Origin: Gliomastix tumulicola
Taxonomy: Eukaryota > Ascomycota > Sordariomycetes > Hypocreales > Bionectriaceae
Reading direction: 5' to 3'
Length of the DNA: 64,000 nucleotides
Assembly (NCBI GenBank): GCA_001599755.1
Contig: BCHX01000005.1
Location: 1,273,922-1,337,921, forward strand
In this document: piece after piece, positions 54,525 to 64,000 of the stretch
How positions within the stretch are numbered: the first letter of the stretch is position 1
How the letters are laid out: the number at the start of each line of letters is the position of its first letter
Notes under the pieces: model-generated
The model's input: only the letters and a program-made list of their open reading frames with translations
Told to the model about the DNA's origin: nothing
Database searches by the model: none
Translations under genes and position numbers: made by a program

Positions 54525-56055
54525 TTAAACAGGTATGGGTTGACGTGCAGTCCGCACCTCCGTCGATGGCACATGAATCCAGAACCCGTCTCGCCGTGGA
54601 CGCTCCGTCACTTGGCCCTTCTCTACATCATGGTTCTCCGTCTTGCCATCTCCTTGACCAACACCGGCGGCGGTGGCTGTCTTGGGTGTCGGCCGCCAGC
54701 ACTTGAACCCAGCTAGCTCTGAGGTCTGGACTTTTGTCGCCTCCCTGCCGTGCGTCTCGATGAGAGTTGTTTCGATTGCCTTGTACCATCCCCAGTTACG
54801 GCACGAGAAGGTCACCTCTGCATCCAGCGGTGCAATTCTGTCCAGCAGTTGATCGACGGTAGGCAGAGTGTACTCGGTCAGCTTCTCCGCGTACTCGTAG
54901 TAGCTGTCCTCTGAGGTTTGCAACCCGGTGGCGTAGTCCAGCCTCGGAGCTGGCGGATACATTCTAGAGAAGGAGATGCGGAGATGCTTGAGGTCTGGGA
55001 AGAGCGGACGCGGGTATTCACGTTTCTGGTCTGATCCGGCAAGTCCTGTGAAGCCGTCTTCGAGTCTGACCGCCAAGGGATCCCAGACGAGCTCCAGGGA
55101 GGTGATGGTTGAGACGACCTGGGGCGGCATGATGTCTTGAAATGCGCGGATGAGCGTGGGCGAGGCAATGTGTATTGTGTTGAAACGATACAAGACCTCA
55201 ACGCCTTCGATATAGCTAGAATCAGCCTGGTCAGCGGTGTTTCCCCCCCCCCCCCCCCCTCGACGGCGAGCTGTAATCTGAGGGAACTCACGCTTGGCGG
55301 CAAAGAAGCATCCAGCCCATGATGCCGATGAGACAGGTATCATTGATGGGGCGTTCGTTGCAGCAACCGCCTCCCTTGAGGCAAACGTCAGACTCCGGCT
55401 CACGGAAGTCCCTCACGGGGAAGTTGGAGCGCCTTCCGTACGAAAGGGCATTTGGTCCGAAGGCGGGATATCTATGGCAGACGCAGCTGAACCAGCGCCA
55501 CAGCACCCTGGAGTCTGATTCAGAGGGGACCCTCGCCTTGAGGATACCCGCATGGTCCCACGAGACAGGCGCGCGCCACTCGGGCTGGCGCTTCCGATGG
55601 CCAATCTCGCCGAGGACGGAGTGAACGGACTTGCGCAGCTGCAGGTCCATGTGCAGCGTCTTGTTACCGAAGACGTAGATGAGAATACGCCGACGGAGCT
55701 CAACGGGCAGGCGGCCGAACAACGGGCTCGTGCTGTTGGCAGGGGATGGCCGCGCCCGGAGCTTCACAGTGACCTTCCGGAGATCCGGGGGCGGCCGTGC
55801 GAGGTCGAGCTGGCGCTGGCGCTCGGCCTTCTCGGCCGCGTTGCGACGGTATAGAACCGTGACAGGCCTGATGCACTTGCCGGTGACGGCGATTACGAAG
55901 AATATCGCGGTCAGGAGGACGGCGCAGAAGATGTCCCAGGCTTGCCTGAGCCCGCGACGATTGGGCGTCAGCAGCCTCAGTCCGCCGTGGGGATACCATT
56001 CGTCAAAGGCCTCACGGGTCTCGGACCTGACGTTGATAGAATTGTCAAGAGACAT
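54525..56055 (-). CDS. DUF7730-domain protein with one membrane segment, 484 aa
   Basis: Exons, minus strand: 56055-55292 and 55215-54525. ATG at 56055 (MSLDNSINVRSETREAFDEW). One membrane helix lies near residues 41-62 (IFCAVLLTAIFFVIAVTG). The DUF7730 part begins SPLFGRLPVELRRRILIYVF, then NKTLHMDLQLRKSVHSVLGE. The splice gives LLCRQAYIEGVEVLYRFNTI, a conserved join in this family. The rest, including SLELVWDPLAVRLED and LKHLRISFSRMYPP, is typical of these fungal F-box-like proteins. Function is unknown; F-box-like architecture suggests a protein-binding role. The 76-nt intron holds a 17-base C run on the plus strand (G run in the transcript). Convergent with the A-T-R reductase gene, 321 nt apart. 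Confidence 0.85.
55243..55259. repeat. 17-nt poly(C) tract in the DUF7730 intron
   Basis: Seventeen C in a row on the plus strand, that is a G17 run in the pre-mRNA between donor (55291) and acceptor (55216). It could form a G-quadruplex-like structure and may be miscounted in assembly. Confidence 0.85.
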
Positions 56056-57442
56056 GGCTTGCGGGTGAGTGCGCATTCGCGGGCGGTCAGGAAGCGACGC
56101 GTGAGCATGTTGAGGTGAAGGATTGAAGACGCGTCGGGAAAAGGAAAAAGGAACAGGAAAGGCGCTCAGGGTTGGTTGGAGTGGGGCAAGTTCATGCACA
56201 GCGTCGTATTTACGCGAGCCGGCACACAGTGAGGCGCAGCTGAATTTGCTCCTTGCCAGCTAATGGGTTGATTTGATTGTGTGATGAGAATTCAGCAAAA
56301 ATTTCTGAGATGCGATATTAGGGGATTTGCATGATTGCGAACAGGTGGAACTGATTGTTGTCAAGATATAGTCGGTCAAAATGCCTCCATGGTGCTCTTC
56401 CTCTTCGGTGGCTGGGATGAGGACTGTACCGCTGGCCGCGGCAGTAGTAGCCCGCCAGCTATTGTTCATGGTCTGTCTGTCTGTACGGCTGGCCGACTTC
56501 CTGTATTTTCTCGCGTCAGCTTTTCTTAGCTTCTGCAGCTGTAGCACATAAAGTAAAGAGAAAGGTAGATGTCATCTATTTTAAGGGCCTCGTAATGGCA
56601 CCGGCTCCACGCCGAGGGGTAGATTGTGGTGCACAAACGTGAAGAGCCAAGGGTTCTACTTTCGCCAGAGGCACGCGGTGAAGGAGATGAAAGATTGTCA
56701 CTTACCAAGAAAATACTCTCAGTAATTGTGAGTGGAAAGATACCTTGACGGAGATGACATGTCCACAAAGCTACTAGATGAACGATATTAGTACAGTATA
56801 AGAGATGCTACAAGCAGGCTGCGATCCCTACTGAGGGTATGGACTCACATTCATGTCTCGTGGGAGCCTTGGCGTGGTGTCGCAGTCTCATCCGCCCTAG
56901 GGCGTAAATGGCTGCTGATATGCCCTCAAAGTTAGCTCAACAGTCTTCACCGCTGTCCTCTCTCATACAACATACGCAGACATCAATCCGGACAAGTGTC
57001 GGGACCAAGAAGGGCATCTGCATCAACTGCACTTCAAACGTTAGCCGCCGTATGCCACTAGGTTGAGAGAATCAGTTGGGAATTGTAAGGGCTGCCCTAA
57101 CGCTGCCAACCCAACACTAGCCTTTGCCCTCGTTTCCACAGTCTCGTAGTGACGAAGGGAATAGTCAATAAATGGGATGGGGTTGACAGTCAATACGAAC
57201 TGCGTCTCAATACTTACAAAAAAAAGGTTGACGAGGACATCGAACTCTGGCCGTGAGATCTGTCTGGGAGCGAGGTTTGCTGCCCGGTCACTGAGAGACT
57301 GTGCCGTACGGGGAGAGACCGTTTCTTCCCACCGGTTCGGAGTGTGACTTCTTGGGCGGAAGTGCCCATGATCCGGGTGAAAGAGAAACGAAACTATCAA
57401 GCCAGATCGTACCGATAGCCCCTGGCGACTGGGAGCTATCGA
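56056..57442. other. Intergenic stretch, no gene seen
   Basis: About 1.4 kb of rather A/T-rich sequence. Short frames on both strands show no coding bias. Confidence 0.5.
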
Positions 57443-58078
57443 TCAAAGCCTTCGCTGATGGGGGAAGACACCCACGACCACGAAGACGAGGACCATGCAA
57501 AGAACGGTCGGCACATCCAGCGGAAGTCGAGGCACAAACTCGGCAGCTCCATTCTCCATGCAGTGGGATAGGAGGGCGGGCGATCGAAAAAACAGCTTGA
57601 GCAACATGCATGCCCAAAGTGTATAATCATGTGGCTCTGGTATGTGCTGGACGTCTTGGGGTGCATGAGGCGGTGCAGCAGCTGCCATCGCTGGCGGCGC
57701 TGCGTCTGGGGCAATCATCTCTTCCAGGAGTTGACTTGGTGACGGTCCTGTCCATATGATTGGGTTTGCGTTGCGCACAAGAGGGGGGCGACGCAACCGT
57801 ATGGTCGGACGCTTGGGAGAAGAGGGGATCTGATGCTCGTCGCTCAGATTGAATGAAAAGGGGAGGGAGAGCGCCAGCTCTTCGTCTCCGGCTAGGGGAC
57901 TCATGGGACTGGGAAGCTGGAAAGGCAGTTCCTGATCATCGTCCACAGTGGACAAAGAAGAGGCATGAGAACTGGCAGGCAGCGGGCAGGATGAGGAGCG
58001 AGGGCGACTGGTGGGAGAGTCGAAAGGAAGCCCAGAGTCATCAGAAAACTGGGACAGGGGAGTTAAGGCTGGAGGCAT
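57443..58078 (-). CDS. Hypothetical Ser/Pro-rich protein with C-terminal membrane helix, 211 aa
   Basis: I chose the ATG at 58078 (MPPALTPLSQFSDDSGLPFD), which has a CAGCAATG context; the frame runs on upstream only from a non-ATG codon. Residues 1-100 are disordered and rich in Ser, Pro and Asp (SPTSRPRSSSCPLPASSHAS). A basic block (RPTIRLRRPPLVRN) follows, then an Ala/Pro linker. The C-terminus has two hydrophobic parts (YTLWACMLLKLFFRSPALL and VPTVLCMVLVFVVVGVF) before HQRRL, so it may be tail-anchored. No known domain. Coding bias is moderate. Confidence 0.5.
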   Translation of the reverse strand: MPPALTPLSQFSDDSGLPFDSPTSRPRSSSCPLPASSHASSLSTVDDDQELPFQLPSPMSPLAGDEELALSLPFSFNLSDEHQIPSSPKRPTIRLRRPPLVRNANPIIWTGPSPSQLLEEMIAPDAAPPAMAAAAPPHAPQDVQHIPEPHDYTLWACMLLKLFFRSPALLSHCMENGAAEFVPRLPLDVPTVLCMVLVFVVVGVFPHQRRL

Positions 58079-58701
58079 TGCTGCTGTCGAGGCTGAGCGC
58101 GCGCGCGAGCACGACTCAGTTGCATGCGTTGGTGATAAGGGCAAGGGGAGAAGAGGTGCAGAGAGCCTTGCGTTTGGGTATTTGAGGTGGATAGGTGGGC
58201 AAGGGATGCTGAAGGTGATGCTTTGATAGGGATTGAGAACAAGGCTGAAGAATTGAATCCCGCCTGATGATGGCCGGAACTGAAGACGAGGGAGGAGGAA
58301 AAAAAGAGAGAAGTCCGTAGAACGAAAACGAATGAGTGAGGGGCGGGGGAAACACGCACTGTGCCATCACGTGCTGGTTTAAGGTTCGAAAGGTGAACAG
58401 TTGGAAGGAACATCGCTGCTTGCTCCTTCCCTCGTGGAAAAGAGTCTGTACTCAACGAGCTGAGGGGCGGCTGAGAAACCTCTGAGAAGAGAGCGCCCCA
58501 CTGGCTGCTAAGCTCAAGGCTGTACCTCTGCAATGGGAAAATGTCCCTGGAGCTGTAAAATGACGGTGATGAACATGGAAGTAGGATCACATGCTTCATG
58601 TTTGAATTGAGAAGTAGTCAATGTAGGCAACTTGTTAAATTTGAGGTGTTGGAAGAACAGCGTGTGAAGTCATAGCCTGGTAGTTCTGTGGTCTAGACAC
58701 C
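58079..58701. other. Intergenic stretch, no gene seen
   Basis: Upstream of the hypothetical gene, probably its promoter and leader. Confidence 0.45.
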
Positions 58702-59835
58702 TTACTCAGCAAGCTCGACCACCAACTTCGTGCAGCTGACGCCCTGGAGTATTTTGTCCACCCCAAAATTGACGACACTCAGACCACTCCCAACGACGGT
58801 TGGCTCTGGACTCGGTCTTATGGCTCCCTTGACCAGGTTTGTCCTCAAAAAGGTACCGATCCAGTATCGGAACTGCTCTAGTCTCTCGCTTTCCTCCATT
58901 GACGGCAGCACGAATATCGTTTCCACCCCTTCCACGACTGCCGCATCCGTGGGTATCACCGGTGCTGACGCAATCTTAGCTGTCGTCGGACTCTGTCCCG
59001 CAAGGCCGTCTCCGATGAACGCCTTGAGCACAGCCTGACAAGCCGCAAGCTGTCCGGTTGCAAGGAAGCAGTGACGAATGATAAGCCCGTCCTTCTTTGC
59101 CGCCGCCACGATCGAATCAACAACGTCTGAGCTCTTATAGTCGAAGACGCGATCCGCACCGAGCGAGGTAACGTAATCCTGATTTACCGATCCCGCTGTG
59201 GCATACACGGCCGCGAAAGCCGAGCTCGGATCCTCCCGCAGCAGTCGGGCTGTCTGCACGCCCATGGAGCCAACACTGGACGAGGCACCCCAGATGAGAA
59301 GAGCCTCCTTCTTGCCCGAGTTGCCTACTGAGACCCGAGTGGAGGTGTCTGTGCCGAGGATTCGAGGAATCCCTAGCAAATCCCACGCATAGAGCGGGAC
59401 CTCGATGGACACGGGCAATGTTGCCGCGTGGTTCCAGGATATGTCGTCCGGAAGAATCACAGCATGCTGCCACGGGACGAGGCATCGTTCTTGGAATGCA
59501 CCGTAATCTGGGCCACACTCCCTCCAAAAAGACGCCGTGAACGCGGCAACGCGAGTGATGCCCGGTTGGAAGGAGGGAAGCGAGTCATCAGCACCGGCGT
59601 CTGTCGGGACGTCGTCGCCAACTTCAAGGACGAGCCCTGCCATATCAAATCCAATGACGGTGGGGTATTTGGATATGAAGAGGCCCAGCTCTCGCATATG
59701 GCCGTCTGCCGGGTTGATGGCTACCGATTTGACGGCTACGAGGAGCTCGCCCGGCCCTGGCTTGGGAGTTGGCCGTGCTTGGACCTCGAAAGGCTGACCC
59801 TTGGCCGTAGCCACAGCGGCAAGATGCGTAGCCAT
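58702..59835 (-). CDS. Medium-chain reductase, trans-enoyl-reductase / zinc-independent alcohol dehydrogenase type, 377 aa
   Basis: Intronless, ATG at 59835 (MATHLAAVATAKGQPFEVQA). The GroES-like N-terminal domain reads PGPGELLVAVKSVAINPADG then YPTVIGFDMAGLVLEVG. The Rossmann domain has the NADPH motif LIWGASSSVGSMGVQTARLL and LGADRVFDYKSSDVV. The Cys and His ligands of zinc alcohol dehydrogenases are missing, as in trans-acting enoyl reductases that serve polyketide synthases (LovC-like) and related tailoring enzymes. The C-terminus (VSCTKLVVELAE) is of the standard form. It lies in a row with a second reductase and near an AflR-type regulator, which supports a role in secondary metabolism. 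Confidence 0.88.
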   Translation of the reverse strand: MATHLAAVATAKGQPFEVQARPTPKPGPGELLVAVKSVAINPADGHMRELGLFISKYPTVIGFDMAGLVLEVGDDVPTDAGADDSLPSFQPGITRVAAFTASFWRECGPDYGAFQERCLVPWQHAVILPDDISWNHAATLPVSIEVPLYAWDLLGIPRILGTDTSTRVSVGNSGKKEALLIWGASSSVGSMGVQTARLLREDPSSAFAAVYATAGSVNQDYVTSLGADRVFDYKSSDVVDSIVAAAKKDGLIIRHCFLATGQLAACQAVLKAFIGDGLAGQSPTTAKIASAPVIPTDAAVVEGVETIFVLPSMEESERLEQFRYWIGTFLRTNLVKGAIRPSPEPTVVGSGLSVVNFGVDKILQGVSCTKLVVELAE

Positions 59836-60272
59836 TTAGAAGATTTGGACGAAGAGGAAGAGCTAGAAAGTTATATGTGATTCGAGTATACGCCGCTCAG
59901 GTTTGATGTGGTCGACAGCGGCACCCCCCTCGAGGACAACGAGGGATGTCCGCATTCTTATACGTTTCTAGTGCACCACAAACAGAACTTATCTGTACAG
60001 TGACATTTTATCATTTGCGGCCTTTTTCTGACTCTGGGCCTCGGATTGCCATGGCGAGACTCGGATCCAATGAACGGCGCTGGAATACGAATGGAGGCTA
60101 GCGCTGAGACTGTCCGTGACGATGGACGTGGGGCGATGACTCCGGGCATGTTGCCCTGCGCCAGCCAGGCAAATGAAGATGTTTGCGCTGAAATGAAGTC
60201 TTGTTAATTGAGTTCCGGCCCACCCCGGGCCCTTATTGTGTCTCTTGCATTGCATATAGGACGGCCAAGGTC
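59836..60272. other. Intergenic spacer between two reductase genes
   Basis: Promoter side of the 59835 gene and 3' side of the 61433 gene, both on the minus strand. No gene seen. Confidence 0.45.
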
Positions 60273-61433
60273 TTATGGCATGCTGATCACAAGCTTGGTG
60301 CCGCTAACCTGCGGTATCGTGTCGATATTCTTCTCCACGGCCTCAAGTCCTTCACCTACCACCTCGATCTTCAGAGGCAGCCTGTACACTCCCTCCTCAA
60401 CCAATTTTTGCAGATGTTTCATGGCACCTGACTCTTTGTCCAGAAATTCTTGACCACCAACCACTAAGCCGCCATGATTAGTGAACTGGATCAAGCCGAG
60501 GAAGAGTGGCCTGCACACATAACCATGCACGGGGTCCACTCACGAGATGTCTGCAGCCCTTCAGGCATGTACTCATCCAAACGGTTGATAACCACAGCGT
60601 GAAGCTTGGGACCATCGCTTCTAAGCGACTTGAACACGACTGGCTCATCAGCACCCGCCCCGACTGCGTCAACGATGGCATCTAGTCCGGCACCACCAGG
60701 CGTCTTGGCTTTGAGCGCAGCAACGTCTCCCTGAGCCGCCCGATCGAAGCAATGACTTGCACCAAGGGACTGCAAGTGCGTATGGTGAGCACTCGAGGAT
60801 GTAGTCAAAATAGTGGCGGACGGAAGGGCGATTCGGAGAAGCTGAATGGCAGCGCCGCCTACGTTGGAGCTACCACCCAGGACTAGGATCGACTGAGGGA
60901 GCTTCTGCGCTGGCTGCTCCCGTGACAGACCGGGGATGGGGACTTTCAAACCAATGTTGACGAGTGCTCCCGCAGTCAGAAACCCAATCCTGCATCGACG
61001 GAGGAAAGTCAGTTCTCTCGTTCCCCATTGTGAATCAATCATCGTTGACTTCCAGTACTCACGGAAGCGATGTGGCCTCTTCAAAGCTCAAGTTTGATGG
61101 CTTTTTCATACAGGAAACCTCTGCAGCTGTGTATATGTCTTGAAATACGCCGTCCCGAAACTTGGTCTCGACAAGGCTCACAACCTCATCGCCGGGCTTG
61201 AACGACGCAACATCAGCTCCAACAGACTCGACGATTCCGGCGCCTTCTATGCCGAGTACAGCTGGCCAGCTCCGGATGGCAACACCATATCGCAGATTCT
61301 TGTAGTCGACGGGGTTTAGCGATACGGCTCGGGGGCGGATGCACAGCTCATGAGTGCCAGGCTTTGGGATGGGTGCTGTGACAAGGGTGATTGGCCCGCC
61401 CTTTTGGATGACACGCAGCTGTCGAATAGACAT
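60273..61433 (-). CDS. Quinone-oxidoreductase-like medium-chain reductase, 335 aa
   Basis: Exons, minus strand: 61433-61063, 60989-60544, 60463-60273. ATG at 61433 (MSIRQLRVIQKGGPITLVTA). GroES-like part: RPRAVSLNPVDYKNLRYGVA and LGIEGAGIVESVGADVASFK. Rossmann part: ILVLGGSSNVGGAAIQLLRI and LGASHCFDRAAQGDVAAL. Intron 1 joins SLPIGFLTAGAL. For intron 2 the nearest AG would leave only about 33 nt, too short; using the AG at 60465-60464 gives an 80-nt intron with a CTAAT branch and the in-frame join QTSLVVGGQEFLDKES. No zinc ligands are seen. It is in tandem with the other reductase and divergent from the small gene at 61994, so co-regulation as part of a metabolite cluster is likely. Confidence 0.85.
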
Positions 61434-61993
61434 GATGAACAGTCAGTCGTGAGATGCGAGACCAAGTCGGGTAGATGCTCGGGTCTATTCTAGGCGACAG
61501 GCTTGGTAGAACTGCCCAAGACCAACGGCATGGAGTGTGAGCCACGGATTTTATACAGACCATTTGCCAGTCAACGGGTGCCGTGAGACCGGGTGACTGT
61601 TGTGATGTGGACATTGTCGAGCCGGACATCAAGAATGCCCACTATTGGCTGTAGATCGCCGTGAGACCCGTCGACAAACCCGAAGCCCCGAATAGACTCA
61701 TCGAGTGATTAGGCATCTCCCGGATCGTCATCGCCGGAGCGCCGCGGACTTACTACAAGACCGGATTGGTGGCCCCAAAGAGTGTTCGCTCGATGTATAT
61801 ATAGGCCAGTATGGAACGAAGGAGGCAGAGGAAAGAACATCTGCCACTTCGTTCGAACACCAGTATCCCCTTGTCAAGGTCAAGCACGGTCAGCTATTTC
61901 TCGAGTAAATAGTCGGGTCTCTCTAGGCAAATCGACCATATACCTTCCCAAGTCAGCACGATAGCTCAACATCGGGCATCTCTTGTCGGAATC
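61434..61993. other. Divergent promoter region at the presumed cluster
   Basis: 560 nt shared by the minus-strand reductase and the plus-strand small gene. I searched by eye for the AflR-type site TCGN5CGA and found only near forms with N7 spacing (about 61448 and 61672), so no operator is called. Confidence 0.4.
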
Positions 61994-62537
61994 ATGTCCG
62001 AGACGACGACGAACAATGTGCAGGCCAGCAAGGCCACGAAGTCGTCGATCCCCGTAATCGTTTGCGGCAAGTCCTTCCAAGTCGGCGAGGCGGTCACCAA
62101 ACTCATCCAACCGGAGTTCGAAGGTATGAAACCAAAGCCCCATGTTTCTGGCGCCAAAGGTGCACTGAACAAACTCCGTTGTAGCCATTCACTTCATCAA
62201 CTCGTATGAGGATGCCATCGCCGACCTTCCTGACCTTCTCGCTGGCCGGGGCCCTAAGTCTCCTAGTCCGAATCACATCGGTACGCACGATTACAGCAGA
62301 CCGCCACGTGGCGTTCTCTTCGGACGCGCTTTTGACCCGGAGAATGTGAAGGAGCTCAATCGTCTCTATCGGGGGAAAGGGGTTGGGCCGGTGGCCTGGA
62401 TTGCCGGTGATCCAAGCGTGGTGCCACCGGCCAATCCCGGGCCAGGATACCCGGAGAAGGCGGCTGAGAATGTGAAGAACGCATTTGCAAAATGGAAGGA
62501 TGCAGGTGCCGTGGACGAAGATATTGTGTACTATTAA
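61994..62537 (+). CDS. Small conserved fungal protein, 160 aa
   Basis: Exons 61994-62123 and 62185-62537, joined in the codon for the Glu-Ala pair of FEAIHFINSYEDAIADLP. The protein starts MSETTTNNVQASKATKSSIP, then a Rossmann-like strand (VIVCGKSFQVGEAVTKLIQP), the middle HIGTHDYSRPPRGVLFGRAF, and ends WKDAGAVDEDIVYY. Similar small proteins of about 160 residues occur in many fungi beside secondary-metabolism genes; their role is unknown, and the nucleotide-binding look of the N-terminus is only a suggestion. It lies between the divergent reductase gene and the AflR-type regulator. Confidence 0.75.
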
Positions 62538-62915
62538 ACCAGGTCAGCATGGATAGGCTTATATTGTCTGGGTAGCGAACCACTTTGGGTCAGAGAGTCC
62601 ATCTCTCGTGACCTCGATGAGAATCCACTCGCATACGGACAGAGGCTGCTAGCGTGCGTGTTGTAGGAACAAAATAGATGCCATTGGTGTGAATATAGCC
62701 GTTTTGGTGTACCTCGGAGTTCGGGGTGCAACTCGGCGCGTGTTACCGCCGATTCGCGCTTCGGACTTTAACAGGGACCCTTTCCGTCCCTCCAAGGATT
62801 TCGACGTGTCAGCGAACTTTGACCTCTTCTAATTTAGTACTCAAGCAGCGAGAAGATTTGGGCGTTCCGGCAGGACTTACAACGAGTCTCTGATTCAGGC
62901 TTCCAACATTGACCA
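62538..62915. other. Promoter region of the AflR-type regulator
   Basis: 378 nt without a gene between the small conserved gene and the regulator start. Confidence 0.4.
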
Positions 62916-64000
62916 ATGGCGGAAGGCGAGATGCCCCGAGTCGCTCGACTACGGACAGCCTGCGATTCCTGCTCCAGTGCCAAGGTGCGGTGCGATAAGC
63001 AACATCCCACCTGTGCTCGCTGCAATCAGCTCGGTGTCTCGTGCTCGTATAGCGAGTCACGGAAGCATGGGAGGCAATCGTGGCGGAAAAGACTGGCGAA
63101 CAGATCACGGCCAAAAGAAGCAACCAACACGGCACCGGAACGTCCTCTGCTAGCAATGCCACTGACGATTGCACCTGCTCCGCTTTCTGCAGCAGATCAA
63201 ATAGATTGGGACTCATGGCTGCCCACACCCACTGGCTCTTTGGCGAAAAATCAAACTCCTGGGTCGTTCTTGAGTCCTTTGGAGGACGAGGATATTTCGG
63301 CTCTCATTTCGACATGGCCAATGGACGCCGGGATCGATGATGGCTGGGGAGCGCCTGGCATGCCAACGTGTGCTCCCAACGCAGTTGACGTTGGCGTTGG
63401 TGTTGGCGTTGACGTTGACGCCGTTCATGGTGCAGATGCAGTCATCGACGATGGCGACTTCGACGCGCCTTCTCCCATCTCCAGCACCACGAGCGAACAC
63501 GATTGTGAGGCCCAGGCTATTGCGATCCTCCACTCTTTGCAGCATGCAGAAGTGCATTCTGGCGCGACGTCGTGCTCGACCGATCCGACGCGGTATACCA
63601 AAGTCAACCTCAAGCCAGACTTCGATCGTGTTCTGTCGATCAACAGAGCCGCTCTCAATGGATGGGGGGAGCTAATGAAGTGCTCCTGCACACAATGTCC
63701 GCATCTCATTCTTCTCTATGTGTCGGTGCTCTCGAAAATCGTCTTTTGGTACCGCGTGGCGGGAACACAGGAAGAGGGCTCGATCAGCGTGAGAGAAGCT
63801 GACGGGAGCAGAAAAACCGGAAGGCTTTCGAATCTTCGAGAGGCACCAACACTGGACAGGTTCGCCGTGCGCCCGACCGACGTCCAGGTCGGAAGTCTGA
63901 GCCTCGATGCCGGAGACCAGTCAGATATGCGACGCGAGTTGTTGCTTCGTGAACTGCGGCGGACAGAATTGGCGATTAATGACCTCATGAGTGTTGATCG
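62916..64000 (+). CDS. AflR-type Zn2Cys6 transcription regulator (3' partial)
   Basis: ATG at 62916 and open without a stop to the window end, 361 codons. The binuclear zinc cluster is Cys16, 19, 26, 33, 36 and 43 (ACDSCSSAKVRC, TCARCNQLGVSC), with a basic linker SRKHGRQSWRKR. An acidic, Ser/Pro-rich middle holds a Val/Gly/Asp repeat (VDVGVGVGVDVDAV) from a GTTGRC-type hexamer array at about 63383-63420. The C-terminal part has the AflR-domain look: QAIAILHSLQHAEVHS, MKCSCTQCPHLILLYVSVLS, KIVFWYRVAG. Family members switch on aflatoxin/sterigmatocystin-like and other polyketide clusters. The gene continues past 64000, so its last 50 or so residues and the next genes, likely the cluster's synthase, are outside the window. 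Confidence 0.88.
   Translation, partial: MAEGEMPRVARLRTACDSCSSAKVRCDKQHPTCARCNQLGVSCSYSESRKHGRQSWRKRLANRSRPKEATNTAPERPLLAMPLTIAPAPLSAADQIDWDSWLPTPTGSLAKNQTPGSFLSPLEDEDISALISTWPMDAGIDDGWGAPGMPTCAPNAVDVGVGVGVDVDAVHGADAVIDDGDFDAPSPISSTTSEHDCEAQAIAILHSLQHAEVHSGATSCSTDPTRYTKVNLKPDFDRVLSINRAALNGWGELMKCSCTQCPHLILLYVSVLSKIVFWYRVAGTQEEGSISVREADGSRKTGRLSNLREAPTLDRFAVRPTDVQVGSLSLDAGDQSDMRRELLLRELRRTELAINDLMSVD

Noticed and set aside
60511..60543. 33-nt intron in the second reductase gene using the nearest AG
   Set aside because: Too short for a spliceosomal intron and leaves the wrong phase; the AG at 60465-60464 gives an 80-nt intron and a correct frame.

Overview
The window is nuclear DNA of a filamentous ascomycete (Pezizomycotina, probably Sordariomycetes). 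This rests on short introns (about 50-80 nt) with GT..AG ends and CTAAC/CTGAC branch sites, GC-rich third codon positions, Zn2Cys6 regulators, fungal-only families (DUF7730, Dal5-type permeases, AflR-type regulator) and wide gene spacing. I rebuilt 19 probable protein genes, most with exact exon junctions that keep one reading frame, plus several broken genes and one rRNA fragment.

Left part (1-31.6 kb): the end of an unrecognised gene; a small unknown protein; a degenerate gene (about 5.4-6.1 kb); a secreted S28 serine carboxypeptidase; a protein kinase with a decayed inverted copy beside it; a nine-exon Dal5-like MFS permease with an 11-nt exon; a 2-oxoglutarate/Fe(II) oxygenase; a drug/metabolite transporter; a cupin protein; the Pol I subunit RPA43; an SDR beside a Zn2Cys6 regulator; and a secreted beta-lactamase-like serine hydrolase.

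Middle (32-47 kb): an intracellular GH36/raffinose-synthase-type enzyme and a maltose-permease-type sugar transporter are transcribed divergently from a shared 2.2-kb spacer and look like one alpha-galactoside uptake and hydrolysis module. Then come about 7.6 kb without an intact gene (39.6-47.2 kb). This stretch holds scraps: a 5'-end fragment of 18S rRNA, exon-like protein fragments (one ECM29-like), a 54-bp coding-phase tandem repeat and a 33-nt near-perfect hairpin.

Right part (47.8-64 kb): a 631-aa intronless protein of unknown function, an A-T-R carboxylic acid reductase (NRPS-like), a DUF7730 protein, a small membrane-anchored hypothetical protein, and at the right edge what looks like the flank of a secondary-metabolite cluster: two zinc-independent medium-chain reductases of the trans-enoyl-reductase/quinone-oxidoreductase type, a small conserved protein and an AflR-type regulator that runs off the window. 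No tRNA, CRISPR or intact transposon was found.
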